From a virus, in IMG/VR virus record IMGVR_UViG_3300013772_000256, positions 1 to 25,148 of that record: a stretch of 25,148 nt of DNA. One strand, written 5' to 3'. The notes beneath the pieces are model-generated. The model was not told where the DNA came from, searched no databases, and saw only the letters and a list, made by a program, of their open reading frames with translations. The position numbers and the translations under genes were made by a program. Positions within the stretch are counted from its first letter, which is position 1. Every line of letters starts with the position of its first letter. Positions 5,801-14,576 of the stretch are shown piece by piece.

Positions 5801-7213
5801 TTAAAAAGGCATATCATCATCATTATCGGTTTCATAGTGACTTTTTACAGGAGGAAGGTCTTTTACTGATTTCCAGTTGGAGCTTCGTTCTCTGAATTTC
5901 ATTTTAGGGCCATCAAAATCAAGTGGAATAATTAGGTTGGGTATCCCGTTTCTCCATTTTCTGATAACTATATCAGCCTGTCCTTCCGTTGAATTACCTT
6001 GTTCATCCTCTAAATGCCCACTCTTAAAATCTGAATGCAAAAACATTGCTACGTCGCTATCTTGTTCAACAGCGCCACTTTCGCGAAAATCAGAAAGCTG
6101 TGGATATCTTTCTTTACCTTTCCTTTTGTCAACTTCACGGTTTAACTGGGCTAAAATAATTAAAGGCACTTCCAGTTCTTTAGCTATAATCTTACAACCC
6201 CTGCTTATTTTTGCTACTTCATTTTCCCGGTTTCGGTTGCTTTGACTGTCACCTTCCACTAACTGCAGGTAGTCTAAAATCAAACAATCAAGCCGTCCCT
6301 TTTTATGTTTTAATTTATAAGCTTTAGCCCTGATCTCCGGAATATTCACTTCTGTTTTATCTGACACAGAAATTGGGAGCGTGGCAGTAACTTCGCTAAT
6401 TCGTTTATAAAAGAACTGCCTTTGGTTTTCATCTTGAAATAACCCTCTGAAAATTTCAGTAAAAGGCATATCGGTATCAATTGCTGAAAAACGGGCGGCT
6501 ATTTCGTTATTATTCATCTCTAATGAGATAAACCCTACCTGGTTACCGTTCCTTGCCATATTCATAGCCATTTGTCCTGCAAAAGCACTTTTACCCACTG
6601 ATGGGCGTGCGCCAATTACAATCATTTGCCCTTTGAAGAACCCACCGTATAACCGGTCAATAGTTGGAAATCCGGTTAATAATCCTACTCCTTTTGTTTT
6701 TACCATTTCATCCTGATGCTTGTAAAGTCCGATCATCAGTTCATCCATATCTTTCCAGTCGCTGGTAAAATTTACACTGCTTAGTTCTGTTAGTTTTTGC
6801 TGAAGGCTGTAAATTTCTTTTCTTGAATTTTCACTTTTAGTTCCTGAACTGGTAAGCAAAATAATTTCCCGGTCAATCCACATTTGCTTTAAGATCACTG
6901 CGTAATATTCAATATTGGCGGTACCGGTTATCTTGCTGGTAAGTTTTGCCAAATAATGCCCTACGTTATCTCCTGAAAAAGTTTCTATCCGTTTTCTTCT
7001 AATGATAAAATCCATCATTGAAAGCATGGTTAACGGCATATTGTTTTCAAACATTTCAAACATAAAACAGTAAATCTGTTTATGATCATCTGTGTAAAAA
7101 GTTTGTTCTTCCAATAACCCAAAAATCCTCGAAAAAGCAGAATCCTCTAAAAGGCAGGCGCCTAATATTTCATTTTCCAGGAATGTTGAGTAATGAATAT
7201 TTTTTATAAACAT
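5801..7213 (-). CDS. dnaB: Replicative DNA helicase, DnaB family
   Basis: A 470-residue hexameric helicase that would unwind the phage replication fork. The N-terminal DnaB domain spans about residues 8-115. The RecA-like domain has FPTIDRLYGGFFKGQ, Walker A GARPSVGKS (201-209), the SLEM segment (230-233), Walker B CLILDYLQLV (310-319), and the AQLNREVDKR and SDFRESGAVEQDSD motifs. The C-terminus includes RKWRNG and a DF.GP.MKF.E ending typical of DnaB. The length matches the family. It lies three bases after a DUF4373 replication protein gene, a common phage pairing in which the upstream protein may initiate replication or load the helicase. No primase is seen in the window. Confidence 0.95.
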   Translation of the reverse strand: MFIKNIHYSTFLENEILGACLLEDSAFSRIFGLLEEQTFYTDDHKQIYCFMFEMFENNMPLTMLSMMDFIIRRKRIETFSGDNVGHYLAKLTSKITGTANIEYYAVILKQMWIDREIILLTSSGTKSENSRKEIYSLQQKLTELSSVNFTSDWKDMDELMIGLYKHQDEMVKTKGVGLLTGFPTIDRLYGGFFKGQMIVIGARPSVGKSAFAGQMAMNMARNGNQVGFISLEMNNNEIAARFSAIDTDMPFTEIFRGLFQDENQRQFFYKRISEVTATLPISVSDKTEVNIPEIRAKAYKLKHKKGRLDCLILDYLQLVEGDSQSNRNRENEVAKISRGCKIIAKELEVPLIILAQLNREVDKRKGKERYPQLSDFRESGAVEQDSDVAMFLHSDFKSGHLEDEQGNSTEGQADIVIRKWRNGIPNLIIPLDFDGPKMKFRERSSNWKSVKDLPPVKSHYETDNDDDMPF

Positions 7214-7216
7214 AAA

Positions 7217-7951
7217 TTAGTATTGGTCGGCAGTTCGTAATGGTGGTGCTGAATTTTGCTCTCTGGCAGGCGTTCGGATGTTTTTATTTATTTTTTGGGT
7301 TTTTACCCAATTAATAAAATGCGAATGAACACTTTCAAGGTCCTGGTAATATTTTTTGCCGGTAAGATTTTGAATTTTAAAAACTTCCCATAATCTAACA
7401 ATTTCATCTTTTGTCACATCCGTTTGTTGGGTTATTTTCATCAGTTCGATGGCAGAAGTTATTTTTTGTTCAGGAAGATTTTTTACATCTTCATTTTTAG
7501 GCATGGAAGGAAAATTATTTTCTTTTTTATTTTCTTTTATACTTTCCTTTATTTTACTTTCCTTTCCTTTAATAGTATTACCATCGTTTTTCGTTGGTAA
7601 TACGTTCGTATTTTGCCATCTTTTACGAATGGATTCTTTTGCTTTTTCAGACTTTTCAGAACGCTTATCTATTCTACGTTTGGCGCTGTTAGACCAAAAA
7701 TATTTTCCATCATTTTCAAACAAATCAAAATCATTAATAACACTCAAAACGGTTATTTCTTTCTCTCTTAAATCTCCAGCAATAGTTGGAATTTCAGAAA
7801 GAGGCAAAAACCCATTTTCTTCAAAAAGCATTTCAACGATTGACCAGTAAATTCCAATTCCTGATTGCCGGTGTTTTAATTTTACTTTTATTAATTTTCT
7901 GTCATTTCTCGCATTGAAATCATGTGAGAAATAAAAGGATTCTTTAGCCAT
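7217..7951 (-). CDS. DUF4373 (Lin1244/Lin1753-like) phage replication protein
   Basis: A 244-residue protein. Residues 5-100 carry the DUF4373 signature: FYFSHDFNARNDRKLIKVK, then HRQSGIGIYWSIVEMLFEE, and a winged-helix-like part. The middle (about 100-150) is Lys/Ser/Glu-rich and probably disordered. The C-terminal part (RLWEVFKIQNLTGKKYYQDLES..HFINWVK) resembles the DnaD/DnaB_2-type tail of helicase-loader proteins. It sits directly before dnaB, which supports a role in origin recognition or helicase loading; this is inference. No ATPase motif is present. It starts at an ATG at 7951, seven bases after the endonuclease gene. Confidence 0.75.
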   Translation of the reverse strand: MAKESFYFSHDFNARNDRKLIKVKLKHRQSGIGIYWSIVEMLFEENGFLPLSEIPTIAGDLREKEITVLSVINDFDLFENDGKYFWSNSAKRRIDKRSEKSEKAKESIRKRWQNTNVLPTKNDGNTIKGKESKIKESIKENKKENNFPSMPKNEDVKNLPEQKITSAIELMKITQQTDVTKDEIVRLWEVFKIQNLTGKKYYQDLESVHSHFINWVKTQKINKNIRTPAREQNSAPPLRTADQY

Positions 7952-7958
7952 ATAACAA

Positions 7959-8612
7959 TTAATTTTTTTTAAGATAGATACTAAAATCAGCCAGTTTATG
8001 ATTTTCTAAAGCCTTAATACATTCCTGTAAAAATTCCCATTGCTCTTGATCTCTTTCACGGGTATCAAAATACACTTCATTAATTGCCTCAATTATTCCT
8101 GTCATAGTTGTATGCAATCTTTTTAAACGAAGCTTATCATATTCTTCATGCCGGTCATCTTCATACTCAGGCAGATCAATTAATTTATAAGCCTCACTCC
8201 CAGAAACGCGGAACATTTGCCACCCCGTTTCATCGTATATTCTTTGATCACGGATATGATCTTTCTTTTTATCATGAAATTCTTTTCCGTCAATTTCAAG
8301 CCCTATTTTTAAATAAGGATTTCCGAAATCAACACGATAATTTAAAACAGGATATTGAGGATATAATACAATGCCGAAATATCTTATTTCTTCCCAGGCG
8401 AACCATTCTATTGGAGTTAATATTTCCTTCCAATTAAAAGGGTAAGAATCCATCCAGAGCCTGTTATTTTGTTTTTGCAGGTAAATAATAAAAGGTTCAA
8501 ATTCTTTGTAGTATTCTGCAATAATCTGATGCCTGGCATAATCGCTTTTTGCCTTAGCATATTTTTCTCTTTGATTAGAGAAAAAAGCTTTGTAAAATTT
8601 AGAAATATCCAT
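7959..8612 (-). CDS. Restriction-endonuclease-fold (DUF559/Vsr-like) nuclease
   Basis: A 217-residue protein whose centre has a PD-(D/E)XK layout: TPIEWFAWEEIRYFG helix (66-80), YRVDFG (Asp95), a strand with the metal-binding LEIDGKEFH (Glu106, Asp108), a K/R-rich helix DHIRDQRIYDETGW, and MFRVSGSE (133-140). This is the pattern of DUF559 and Vsr-like single-strand or mismatch nucleases. The N- and C-terminal helical parts have no clear match. It lies between the Pol X-like gene and the replication genes, so a role in replication or repair is plausible. Starts at an ATG at 8612. Confidence 0.7.
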   Translation of the reverse strand: MDISKFYKAFFSNQREKYAKAKSDYARHQIIAEYYKEFEPFIIYLQKQNNRLWMDSYPFNWKEILTPIEWFAWEEIRYFGIVLYPQYPVLNYRVDFGNPYLKIGLEIDGKEFHDKKKDHIRDQRIYDETGWQMFRVSGSEAYKLIDLPEYEDDRHEEYDKLRLKRLHTTMTGIIEAINEVYFDTRERDQEQWEFLQECIKALENHKLADFSIYLKKN

Positions 8613-8651
8613 AAAATAATTTTTAATTCAATATAAAAAATATAATACTTT

Positions 8652-9260
8652 TTACCTGTACCTTGGCTCAATCCACATAACTCCAAGCCATTCAAAAAAA
8701 TCTTTTTCACTTATCCACACCGGAGGTTTTTCGCCATCCGGATTACTAACGATCCATGAAACGATCTTGCCTGCATTATCTCTTTTTGGATAACAATCAC
8801 TCCTTCTTCTTAATCCGAGATAAGTACCTACCCAACCTAATTCAGTCCACCTGGCAGCAATTACCTTATGTGAATAATCTGCAGAGCCGGTACGGATCAC
8901 CAGTTGCCGGTAATAATCTTCCTTGGTTGGCATAAAGAGATCCATCTTAATGTCTCCTTTTAAGATTACCTGCATGTACCGTCCATCCGTATTTCCTTTT
9001 ACCGTTTCTTTTTTGATATAATCAATCACCGATTTAAAGCCTGGTACCGTTTGATAAATGCCGCCACCAAAAAGATCAGTAGGAACGAATTCTTTTTTAG
9101 GCAGGCAAACGATCTCTATATCCTTTACAAATTCTTTTCCCCTTCTGAGGCTTCCTGCCTTATGGATGATATCACAATTAGGCTGTAGAAGCTCAAATAC
9201 CTTATCCGCAATTTTATTGGCGTATTGATAAGAGAAAGAGGGTGTTTCGGTTTTAGTCAT
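8652..9260 (-). CDS. DNA polymerase beta-superfamily nucleotidyltransferase (minimal Pol X-like)
   Basis: A 202-residue protein with the Pol X palm: AGSLRRG (35-41), then KDIEIV where Asp47 and Glu49 take the place of the usual D-x-D pair, and a third acidic residue Asp107 in IKMDLFMP. The TGS of RTGSADYS (124-126) and the C-terminal WVGTYLGL/ISEKDFFEWLG also fit Pol X thumb parts. The 8-kDa lyase domain and helix-hairpin-helix motifs seen in full Pol X enzymes are absent. It probably adds nucleotides to DNA ends or fills gaps; the substrate is unknown. Its ATG overlaps the stop of the MazG-like gene as ATGA. Confidence 0.75.
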   Translation of the reverse strand: MTKTETPSFSYQYANKIADKVFELLQPNCDIIHKAGSLRRGKEFVKDIEIVCLPKKEFVPTDLFGGGIYQTVPGFKSVIDYIKKETVKGNTDGRYMQVILKGDIKMDLFMPTKEDYYRQLVIRTGSADYSHKVIAARWTELGWVGTYLGLRRRSDCYPKRDNAGKIVSWIVSNPDGEKPPVWISEKDFFEWLGVMWIEPRYR

Positions 9261-9526
9261 AAAGTTTCTTTTAGGTTTTCTAAAAATCTGATTGCAGAAA
9301 CAGCCGATTGTATTGCCGTTTTTCTTATTCTTTCAATCTGTAATTCCTGCAATTGTTTTGCTTCCGCTTTATCATATTTACGATCCAAACATGCCTGCAT
9401 TAATTCTCCGGACTCTTTAGTTACGATTCCAGCCTGTGCGCAAACGTGATCAGGCCAGTTGGGCTGCAGTTTCTTTGCTGCTCGCAATTCAAGTTCTATG
9501 GCTTGCCAGATGTGGTTTCGTTTCAT
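9257..9526 (-). CDS. MazG-like helical protein, possible nucleotide pyrophosphohydrolase
   Basis: An 89-residue helical protein. The segment LQPNWPDHVCAQAGIVTKES followed by GELMQACLD (Glu38 and Glu41 in KESGEL) and the later AIQSAVSAIRFLENL resembles short phage MazG-like proteins, in which an E-x-x-E pair binds metal for hydrolysis of nucleoside triphosphates. The second acidic pair expected from this fold is weak (ELQIERIRK). Both ends overlap neighbours as ATGA (the fusion gene downstream of its ATG, the Pol X-like gene at its stop). A nucleotide-pool role would suit the neighbouring polymerase and methyltransferase genes. Confidence 0.5.
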   Translation of the reverse strand: MKRNHIWQAIELELRAAKKLQPNWPDHVCAQAGIVTKESGELMQACLDRKYDKAEAKQLQELQIERIRKTAIQSAVSAIRFLENLKETL

Positions 9527-12159
9527 GCTGGAATTTTTATTTTATCAGCAATAAAATCAAAAAGTGTAGGAATACCGATTTTATATTCAGCGGCTTTTAA
9601 ATGAACTGCTCCATCTAAAAAATATTGCGGGTTCAATTCATGTCCAATACCGTAACGTCCTTTTAATATTGCTCTTAGCGGAACAGTCATTAATCCGCCA
9701 AACGGATCATAAACAATATCTCCGGGATTACTCATTTGATCAATCACACGATCTCCAATATCAAATTGTAAAGGGCAGATATGCATTTCCTTACCCATGC
9801 TCCATTGGGTACCATTTAGCGTGAGCATGCGGGTAATATCTGTCCATACATCATCACTCCAGCTTTGTGGTTGCAGCAGCATAAAGCCGCTTGGGAGTTT
9901 ACCCATCACCTCTAAATCTTCAGCAATTTTTACATGCTGTTCAAAATCATAAATTGTGTGAAGGCTATGTTCTTTGAAGTTTTGGAAAATAGCAGAATGA
10001 TCCATTTCAGCTAATTCTTTTGGGTCCATTAACCTATCGCCTGAACTGCGAGCGTATCCATGTGCATCTATCTGCCAGCGTGAACGGGAATATCCGCTTC
10101 CTGGTACAATTGGAAGAGCATAATCTTCTTTTCTGTATTTTTGGGTTAAACCGTCTTTTTTTCTTTGAAGTGGTTTTGCTTTTTCTACAGGAAAGTCACT
10201 ATAAGAATTACTTGTATCGGTAGGATCCTTTCTGAAGATTAATAAATACTCCGGCATTCCCACTCCCATTTTGCTTCCATCCTTGCATTGTTCAGTCCAG
10301 CCTAAACGATAAGTTTGATTATTTTCCCTTACCACATCAGTAACAATGGTTTTCATTCCCATATATCCGAAGCCATGTTTTTCATAATGAAGTACCGCAT
10401 CAATATGTAAGTGATCAACGGTCTGGTACCCACGCCCTGTTAATCCGCTTGGAGTAATTCTATCCTTCACATGAATGCACATCAAACGGCCAGGCATCAG
10501 GCATTTTAAAAGATTTGGAGTTAAGTAATCCATTTGTGTCCAGAACTCTTTTTTATTCTCACTGTGCCCGAAATCAGCATAATTAGGAGAGTATTCATAT
10601 TGATTTCCAAAAGGAATTGAAGTGAGGATTAAACCAACACTGTTTTCTTCCATATTTGCAGATTCAAGAACGTTATCATTGTTTACGATGTGGTAATTTT
10701 TACCCTTGATTTCAATTCTTTCAACGCCTATTTTCCGGGTTAAAATCTCTGCCATTGCAGAAACTGAAAGGCCATATTTTTTAATGATATCTGTCATTAC
10801 TTTTACTTGTTTATTGTGATTATTCCATTTTTCTTCTAATCGTTTCCTGATCTGCCTTTCGGCTTCAGTATAAATAAGATCAATCCTTACACGATGTTTT
10901 TGCTGAAATCTGAGAATGCGGTGAATAGATTGGATGAAGTCATTGAACTTAAACCCGATGCCGGCATAGATGGCCCAATGGCAATAATATTGAAAGTTGC
11001 ATCCGCTGCCTGCCATTACTGGTTTAGCTGCTAACTCCTGAAATTCACCATCTGAAAAACCGATGATTGCTTTTACTTTTGTTTCTTCATCCTGCGAGCC
11101 TGTTAATATCCTAATAGATGGAACAGCCTTTTTTATTGCGTCTCTTTCTTTATCCTGGTCATGCCAGATAAGCCGATGAGCTTCGGGATCTTCATTCCTT
11201 ATTTCAAGTAGTTTTTCTACACGGGCGTTAATACTTTCCCTCTTTTCTTTAGAAGCACCCTGCAGTCCTATAGCATCGTCTTTTAATAATTTATACTGGC
11301 CATTCCATCCAATACCCCCGTCTGAATGATCAGAGGGTATCTCATGCCAGCGGATGTCAATTTCCGGCATATTATAATCAAGATCATCATCGGCATTTCC
11401 GGTTAAATCGGATGGCTTTGATACAAACAAGGCCCAGGATGCTACCCATAACCAGAACTCTTCTTCTTTGTGAGCATGAAGGGTAAGCTTATCCGCTTTG
11501 GTAGAATCTCTTTTGAAAAACCTGGTTTTTGCCTGGCTCACATCCATCACACCTAAAAAGTCGGCATAAGCAAGTAATTCTATGTATTCATTAGGCGAAG
11601 GAGTAGCAGTGGCCACAAACCGGTAAGGAACACATTCTGTTCCTCTTCGGTTTCCCATCGGGCCGGCATCACCAGTGAACAATCGCATGAATTCACGAAA
11701 TGTTTTTGAACCACCCAAACCTCTCAAAACAGAGGCTTCGTCAAGTGAAGCAACCTGGAATAATCTCGGATCAAGTTTGCCGTCTCTAACGGTTTCATAA
11801 TTGGTTAAATAAATTCCGGTTTCACCAGCTTCGGAAATATTCCTGATAAATTTTGGCGGTGTTTCCCAACCCAATATCTTTTTTGAATCCCTTATGAATT
11901 CCTGCCTTACACCCAGAGGGCAAATAATTAATCCTCTACCACCGGTTTTTAATAGAATGCATCTTACTGCTTCTAATTGGGTAACAGTTTTATGAAGTCC
12001 AAATGAAGCAAAACAAGCTCTTCTTCCACCGCGCACCATCCATTTTACCATTAGTTTGTTATGATCTTTCAAAGCAGGATTGATATCAGAATCATTGATC
12101 TCAAAGCCGCTATTTTGTGCTAACCTGACTTTACTTTTTAAAAAATCTTGATATTCCAT
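9523..12159 (-). CDS. Helicase-DNA methyltransferase fusion (SF2 helicase plus beta-class N4/N6 methylase)
   Basis: An 878-residue two-part protein. Residues 1-450 form an SF2/SNF2-like helicase: a P-loop region ASFGLHKT (51-58, with GLHKT in place of GLGKT), DEAS box (140-143), TATP (184-187), and a motif VI-like QSIHRILRFQQ (410-420). Residues 485-878 form an amino-methyltransferase with motif IV at 512-518 (LTSIPFG, where (S/N/D)PP(Y/F) is usual) and motif I DPFGG (818-822) near the C-terminus. The order IV, recognition region, motif I is beta class, modifying N4-cytosine or N6-adenine. It may methylate phage DNA against host restriction while remodelling it. No separate endonuclease domain is visible. 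Its ATG overlaps the preceding stop (TAATG). Confidence 0.85.
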   Translation of the reverse strand: MEYQDFLKSKVRLAQNSGFEINDSDINPALKDHNKLMVKWMVRGGRRACFASFGLHKTVTQLEAVRCILLKTGGRGLIICPLGVRQEFIRDSKKILGWETPPKFIRNISEAGETGIYLTNYETVRDGKLDPRLFQVASLDEASVLRGLGGSKTFREFMRLFTGDAGPMGNRRGTECVPYRFVATATPSPNEYIELLAYADFLGVMDVSQAKTRFFKRDSTKADKLTLHAHKEEEFWLWVASWALFVSKPSDLTGNADDDLDYNMPEIDIRWHEIPSDHSDGGIGWNGQYKLLKDDAIGLQGASKEKRESINARVEKLLEIRNEDPEAHRLIWHDQDKERDAIKKAVPSIRILTGSQDEETKVKAIIGFSDGEFQELAAKPVMAGSGCNFQYYCHWAIYAGIGFKFNDFIQSIHRILRFQQKHRVRIDLIYTEAERQIRKRLEEKWNNHNKQVKVMTDIIKKYGLSVSAMAEILTRKIGVERIEIKGKNYHIVNNDNVLESANMEENSVGLILTSIPFGNQYEYSPNYADFGHSENKKEFWTQMDYLTPNLLKCLMPGRLMCIHVKDRITPSGLTGRGYQTVDHLHIDAVLHYEKHGFGYMGMKTIVTDVVRENNQTYRLGWTEQCKDGSKMGVGMPEYLLIFRKDPTDTSNSYSDFPVEKAKPLQRKKDGLTQKYRKEDYALPIVPGSGYSRSRWQIDAHGYARSSGDRLMDPKELAEMDHSAIFQNFKEHSLHTIYDFEQHVKIAEDLEVMGKLPSGFMLLQPQSWSDDVWTDITRMLTLNGTQWSMGKEMHICPLQFDIGDRVIDQMSNPGDIVYDPFGGLMTVPLRAILKGRYGIGHELNPQYFLDGAVHLKAAEYKIGIPTLFDFIADKIKIPA

Positions 12160-12362
12160 TAAGCTGCTTTAGTTTTAAATAATTCCATTTGTAAATATTC
12201 ATTCACCGGTATTCCTGTTTTTACTCTTATCAAATCCTGAAATATGCAATCGGTGCACCAATGGCCACAAAAAAATCTAAAGATGTCATTATCCACTTCT
12301 TTAAGTTTAAATCTCTTTGATGAGCTAGGATATTTATAATATTCTCCGATGAAATAATTCAT
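12159..12362 (-). CDS. Small Cys-containing protein (67 residues)
   Basis: Unrecognised. It has aromatic residues at the N-terminus (MNYFIGEYYKYPSSSKRFK) and a cluster FFCGHWCTDCIF (C-x3-C-x2-C, with a His between) that could hold a metal. It is one base short of clear spacing: its TAA shares a base with the ATG of the fusion gene, so translation is coupled. Twelve bases separate it from the m5C methyltransferase gene. An accessory role in modification is only suggested by position. Confidence 0.5.
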   Translation of the reverse strand: MNYFIGEYYKYPSSSKRFKLKEVDNDIFRFFCGHWCTDCIFQDLIRVKTGIPVNEYLQMELFKTKAA

Positions 12363-12374
12363 GATTCAAGTGTT

Positions 12375-13793
12375 TTAATTAAGTGATTTTATACATTGTC
12401 CTACCAGCCATTCCATGGCCGGTGGAGTTACAGCGTTTCCTAATTGTTTTACCTGGTCTTTTGAAGAGCCAAGGACGGTATATGTGTTGTCGAAACCCAT
12501 TCCTATTTGAACCTCATGAGCCTTGATTGTTCTGTAATAACAATCCTGTATGTCCGGAATCTTTTCTTTATCATAATAAGACAATGCAACCCGGTCAGTA
12601 CCGGTAAAAGTTCCCACAGGTGATGTGATAGCAGAACAAACATCAGAGCTGCCATTGTAATAAGATAAATAAGAGGTTAATTTTTGAGGACTGAAAATGC
12701 CATGATATTCTTTTGTTGTAAAAGTGGAAATTGATTTTTCGATACCTCTGCTGGTGCTTTGTCCTTTATTTTCAACAATGAAAGGTGTCATTGGATTGAA
12801 ACAAATTCCGGAAGTTTGCCTGGTTGATTGTGTAAGAAGTGAATCAAAAATGGTTCTTACATAAGACGAGTCAGACGCTTTGGTGTATTCATTTTTAATA
12901 ATAAAAGGAGAGGCATTAAAATCGTATTCATTAAGCCAGAAACGTTTTCTTCCAACATCAATTCTTCTAAGAGTATTATCTACTATCTTAGGTTTTATAT
13001 CGCCGATTCTTCTCCCAGGTATTGACCAATCAATGCAATTAAAAGCAGCATAATAATATGGTTTTACAACATCTCCATGAATCGGACAGCAATAAACATA
13101 TTGCTTATTATACTTACCAAACTTTTCATCTTTCTTCTTCCACGATTGAATGGCATGAATATCTTTTTCGCACTTATGACAATAAGCCAAAGGAGTGAAA
13201 TTTAAATCAGGAGCTTTATTTCCTTTCTTCCAAAAAACTACATACATCCTGTCCCTGCTTTGTGGCGTGGGATGACAAAACATAGAGTTTAAATAAACGC
13301 ACTTATGTTGATACCCGAGAGAATACATTGCATGCAACCAGCTTTCAAACATTACCCATTTTCTGGCTTCCACTACGTTTTCAACTATAATTAAATTGTA
13401 GGAATGATATTCTGCAAATCTTGCTACGTCCCACATGGTCGCCCGGCTTCTTTCATCAGAAGGATCAATGATAGCCTTTGTAAATAACTCTGTTTGTTTT
13501 TTTGGTTTCTTTTTCCCATTTCCATTAGTGTGATTAGTGCATTCCGGACTGGTAATTAAAATATCAGTTGAACAATATCTTCGCGGATCGCTTGCTGAAA
13601 TATCAGTACAATCATGATCGGTATCCGGGAAGTTGGTATTGTGCGTTTCAATGGCAAGTTTCCAATGATTTAAGGCAAGCTTTATCTCCACGCCACCACC
13701 AATACTTCTGCCGTAATTTCTTGCGCCTTGTGATGATCCACCGGCCCCGCAAAACTGGTCTGTGATTGTTATGTGTGATTTTTTCTTTGTCAT
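12375..13793 (-). CDS. DNA cytosine-5 methyltransferase with zinc-ribbon insertion
   Basis: A 472-residue m5C methyltransferase. Motif I FCGAGG is at 14-19. Motif IV is ITSPECTNH with the nucleophile Cys85 (SPEC, where PPC is usual), motif VI is ENV (138-140), motif VIII is QSRDR (178-182), and motif X is LGNAVTPPAMEWLV near the C-terminus. An insertion at about 205-239 carries CHKC and CCPIHG, which looks like a zinc ribbon before the target-recognition region. It transfers methyl groups to cytosine C5, probably protecting phage DNA from restriction. There is no cognate endonuclease beside it. Its ATG overlaps the end of the GNAT/Mom-like gene by four bases. Confidence 0.9.
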   Translation of the reverse strand: MTKKKSHITITDQFCGAGGSSQGARNYGRSIGGGVEIKLALNHWKLAIETHNTNFPDTDHDCTDISASDPRRYCSTDILITSPECTNHTNGNGKKKPKKQTELFTKAIIDPSDERSRATMWDVARFAEYHSYNLIIVENVVEARKWVMFESWLHAMYSLGYQHKCVYLNSMFCHPTPQSRDRMYVVFWKKGNKAPDLNFTPLAYCHKCEKDIHAIQSWKKKDEKFGKYNKQYVYCCPIHGDVVKPYYYAAFNCIDWSIPGRRIGDIKPKIVDNTLRRIDVGRKRFWLNEYDFNASPFIIKNEYTKASDSSYVRTIFDSLLTQSTRQTSGICFNPMTPFIVENKGQSTSRGIEKSISTFTTKEYHGIFSPQKLTSYLSYYNGSSDVCSAITSPVGTFTGTDRVALSYYDKEKIPDIQDCYYRTIKAHEVQIGMGFDNTYTVLGSSKDQVKQLGNAVTPPAMEWLVGQCIKSLN

Positions 13794-14251
13794 TTTTCTT
13801 TACTTAATTTTTCAAGTATTCTTAATTTGTTCACTTTTGTAATACCAATTTGTTTCCAGCCGTTTACTTTAAAACAATAACCAGGGTTTTTACTTTTAAT
13901 TTTGAAAGGATTTATATAAGTATAAAATCTTTCATTAGGCCATTTCTCCCTTGCAATGTTTTCAGCTTGCTTTAGTAATTCAGAAGAAAGGATGTTACTC
14001 TCATTTCTAAAAACCGAACAATTAATTCCCTGTTGTTTATCCATACTTCTAAATTTTCTCCAAACAAAAAGCGCATCATTATTTTTACCAATCAAAACCA
14101 CTTTTTCTCCTGGGCCTACAAACAATTTTCGTTTTCTTCCATCTTTATAATTGTAGCAGCTGTAATGCTTTTCAAATAATTTAAGAGCAACCGTATTTCC
14201 ATCTTTAACTTTTATCCAATAGATTTCATCATTAAATAATCTGTTACTCAT
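13790..14251 (-). CDS. GNAT-like protein related to phage Mom-type DNA modification proteins
   Basis: A 153-residue protein with an alpha/beta order suggestive of the GNAT fold: TVALKLFEKHYS, FVGPGEKVVLIG, DALFVWRKF, CSVFRNES, SSELLKQAENIAREKWPNER, then FYTYINPFKIKSKNPGYCFK and VNGWKQIG. The run SxFRNE...SSELL...A...WPxxRxYTYxNP...NPGYCFKxxGW recurs in phage proteins that I associate with Mom-like adenine modification, but this is from memory and not certain. It is coupled by short overlaps to the m5C methyltransferase (downstream) and a small gene (upstream), fitting a DNA-modification cluster. Confidence 0.5.
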   Translation of the reverse strand: MSNRLFNDEIYWIKVKDGNTVALKLFEKHYSCYNYKDGRKRKLFVGPGEKVVLIGKNNDALFVWRKFRSMDKQQGINCSVFRNESNILSSELLKQAENIAREKWPNERFYTYINPFKIKSKNPGYCFKVNGWKQIGITKVNKLRILEKLSKEK

Positions 14252-14576
14252 TTATAATTTCTAATTTCCCTTCTAAAATTTGGTCTATGGCCGTTTCAAT
14301 AGCTTCCCTTTGTGTAGGATTCAATAAGGCGATCTTTTCATTTATGGCCGGTATTGCAAGCACATCAGAATTAACCTCCTGCTTAATTCCTTCACGAACT
14401 TCTTCAGGCAAAAATGGATGAGTGGTTAAGTCAGTGTGAATCCATTTTATTTTATGGCTGTAACTCCTGAAGAGCTTTGCACCTTTGCTATCTGCATGCT
14501 CACGAATGAAATCTTCAAAGTGTTCCTGTGCAAGTTTTAAATGATGCACCGCGCTTACGATGTTGCTTCCTTTCAT
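14244..14576 (-). CDS. Hypothetical helical phage protein (110 residues)
   Basis: Unrecognised as a named family. It is almost wholly helical: SAVHHLKLAQEHFEDFIREH, SKGAKLFRSYSHKIKWI, and LPEEVREGIKQEVN, ending acidic (LEGKLEIINE). Its ATG overlaps the end of the SNF2 helicase gene by four bases and its stop overlaps the GNAT-like gene, so it is made together with both. It could be a partner of one of them; no catalytic motif is seen. Confidence 0.55.
   Translation of the reverse strand: MKGSNIVSAVHHLKLAQEHFEDFIREHADSKGAKLFRSYSHKIKWIHTDLTTHPFLPEEVREGIKQEVNSDVLAIPAINEKIALLNPTQREAIETAIDQILEGKLEIINE

Noticed and set aside
5877-6245. Plus-strand ORF of 122 codons
   Set aside because: It lies wholly within the dnaB gene on the other strand, with Ser/Leu-rich low-complexity translation and no motif.
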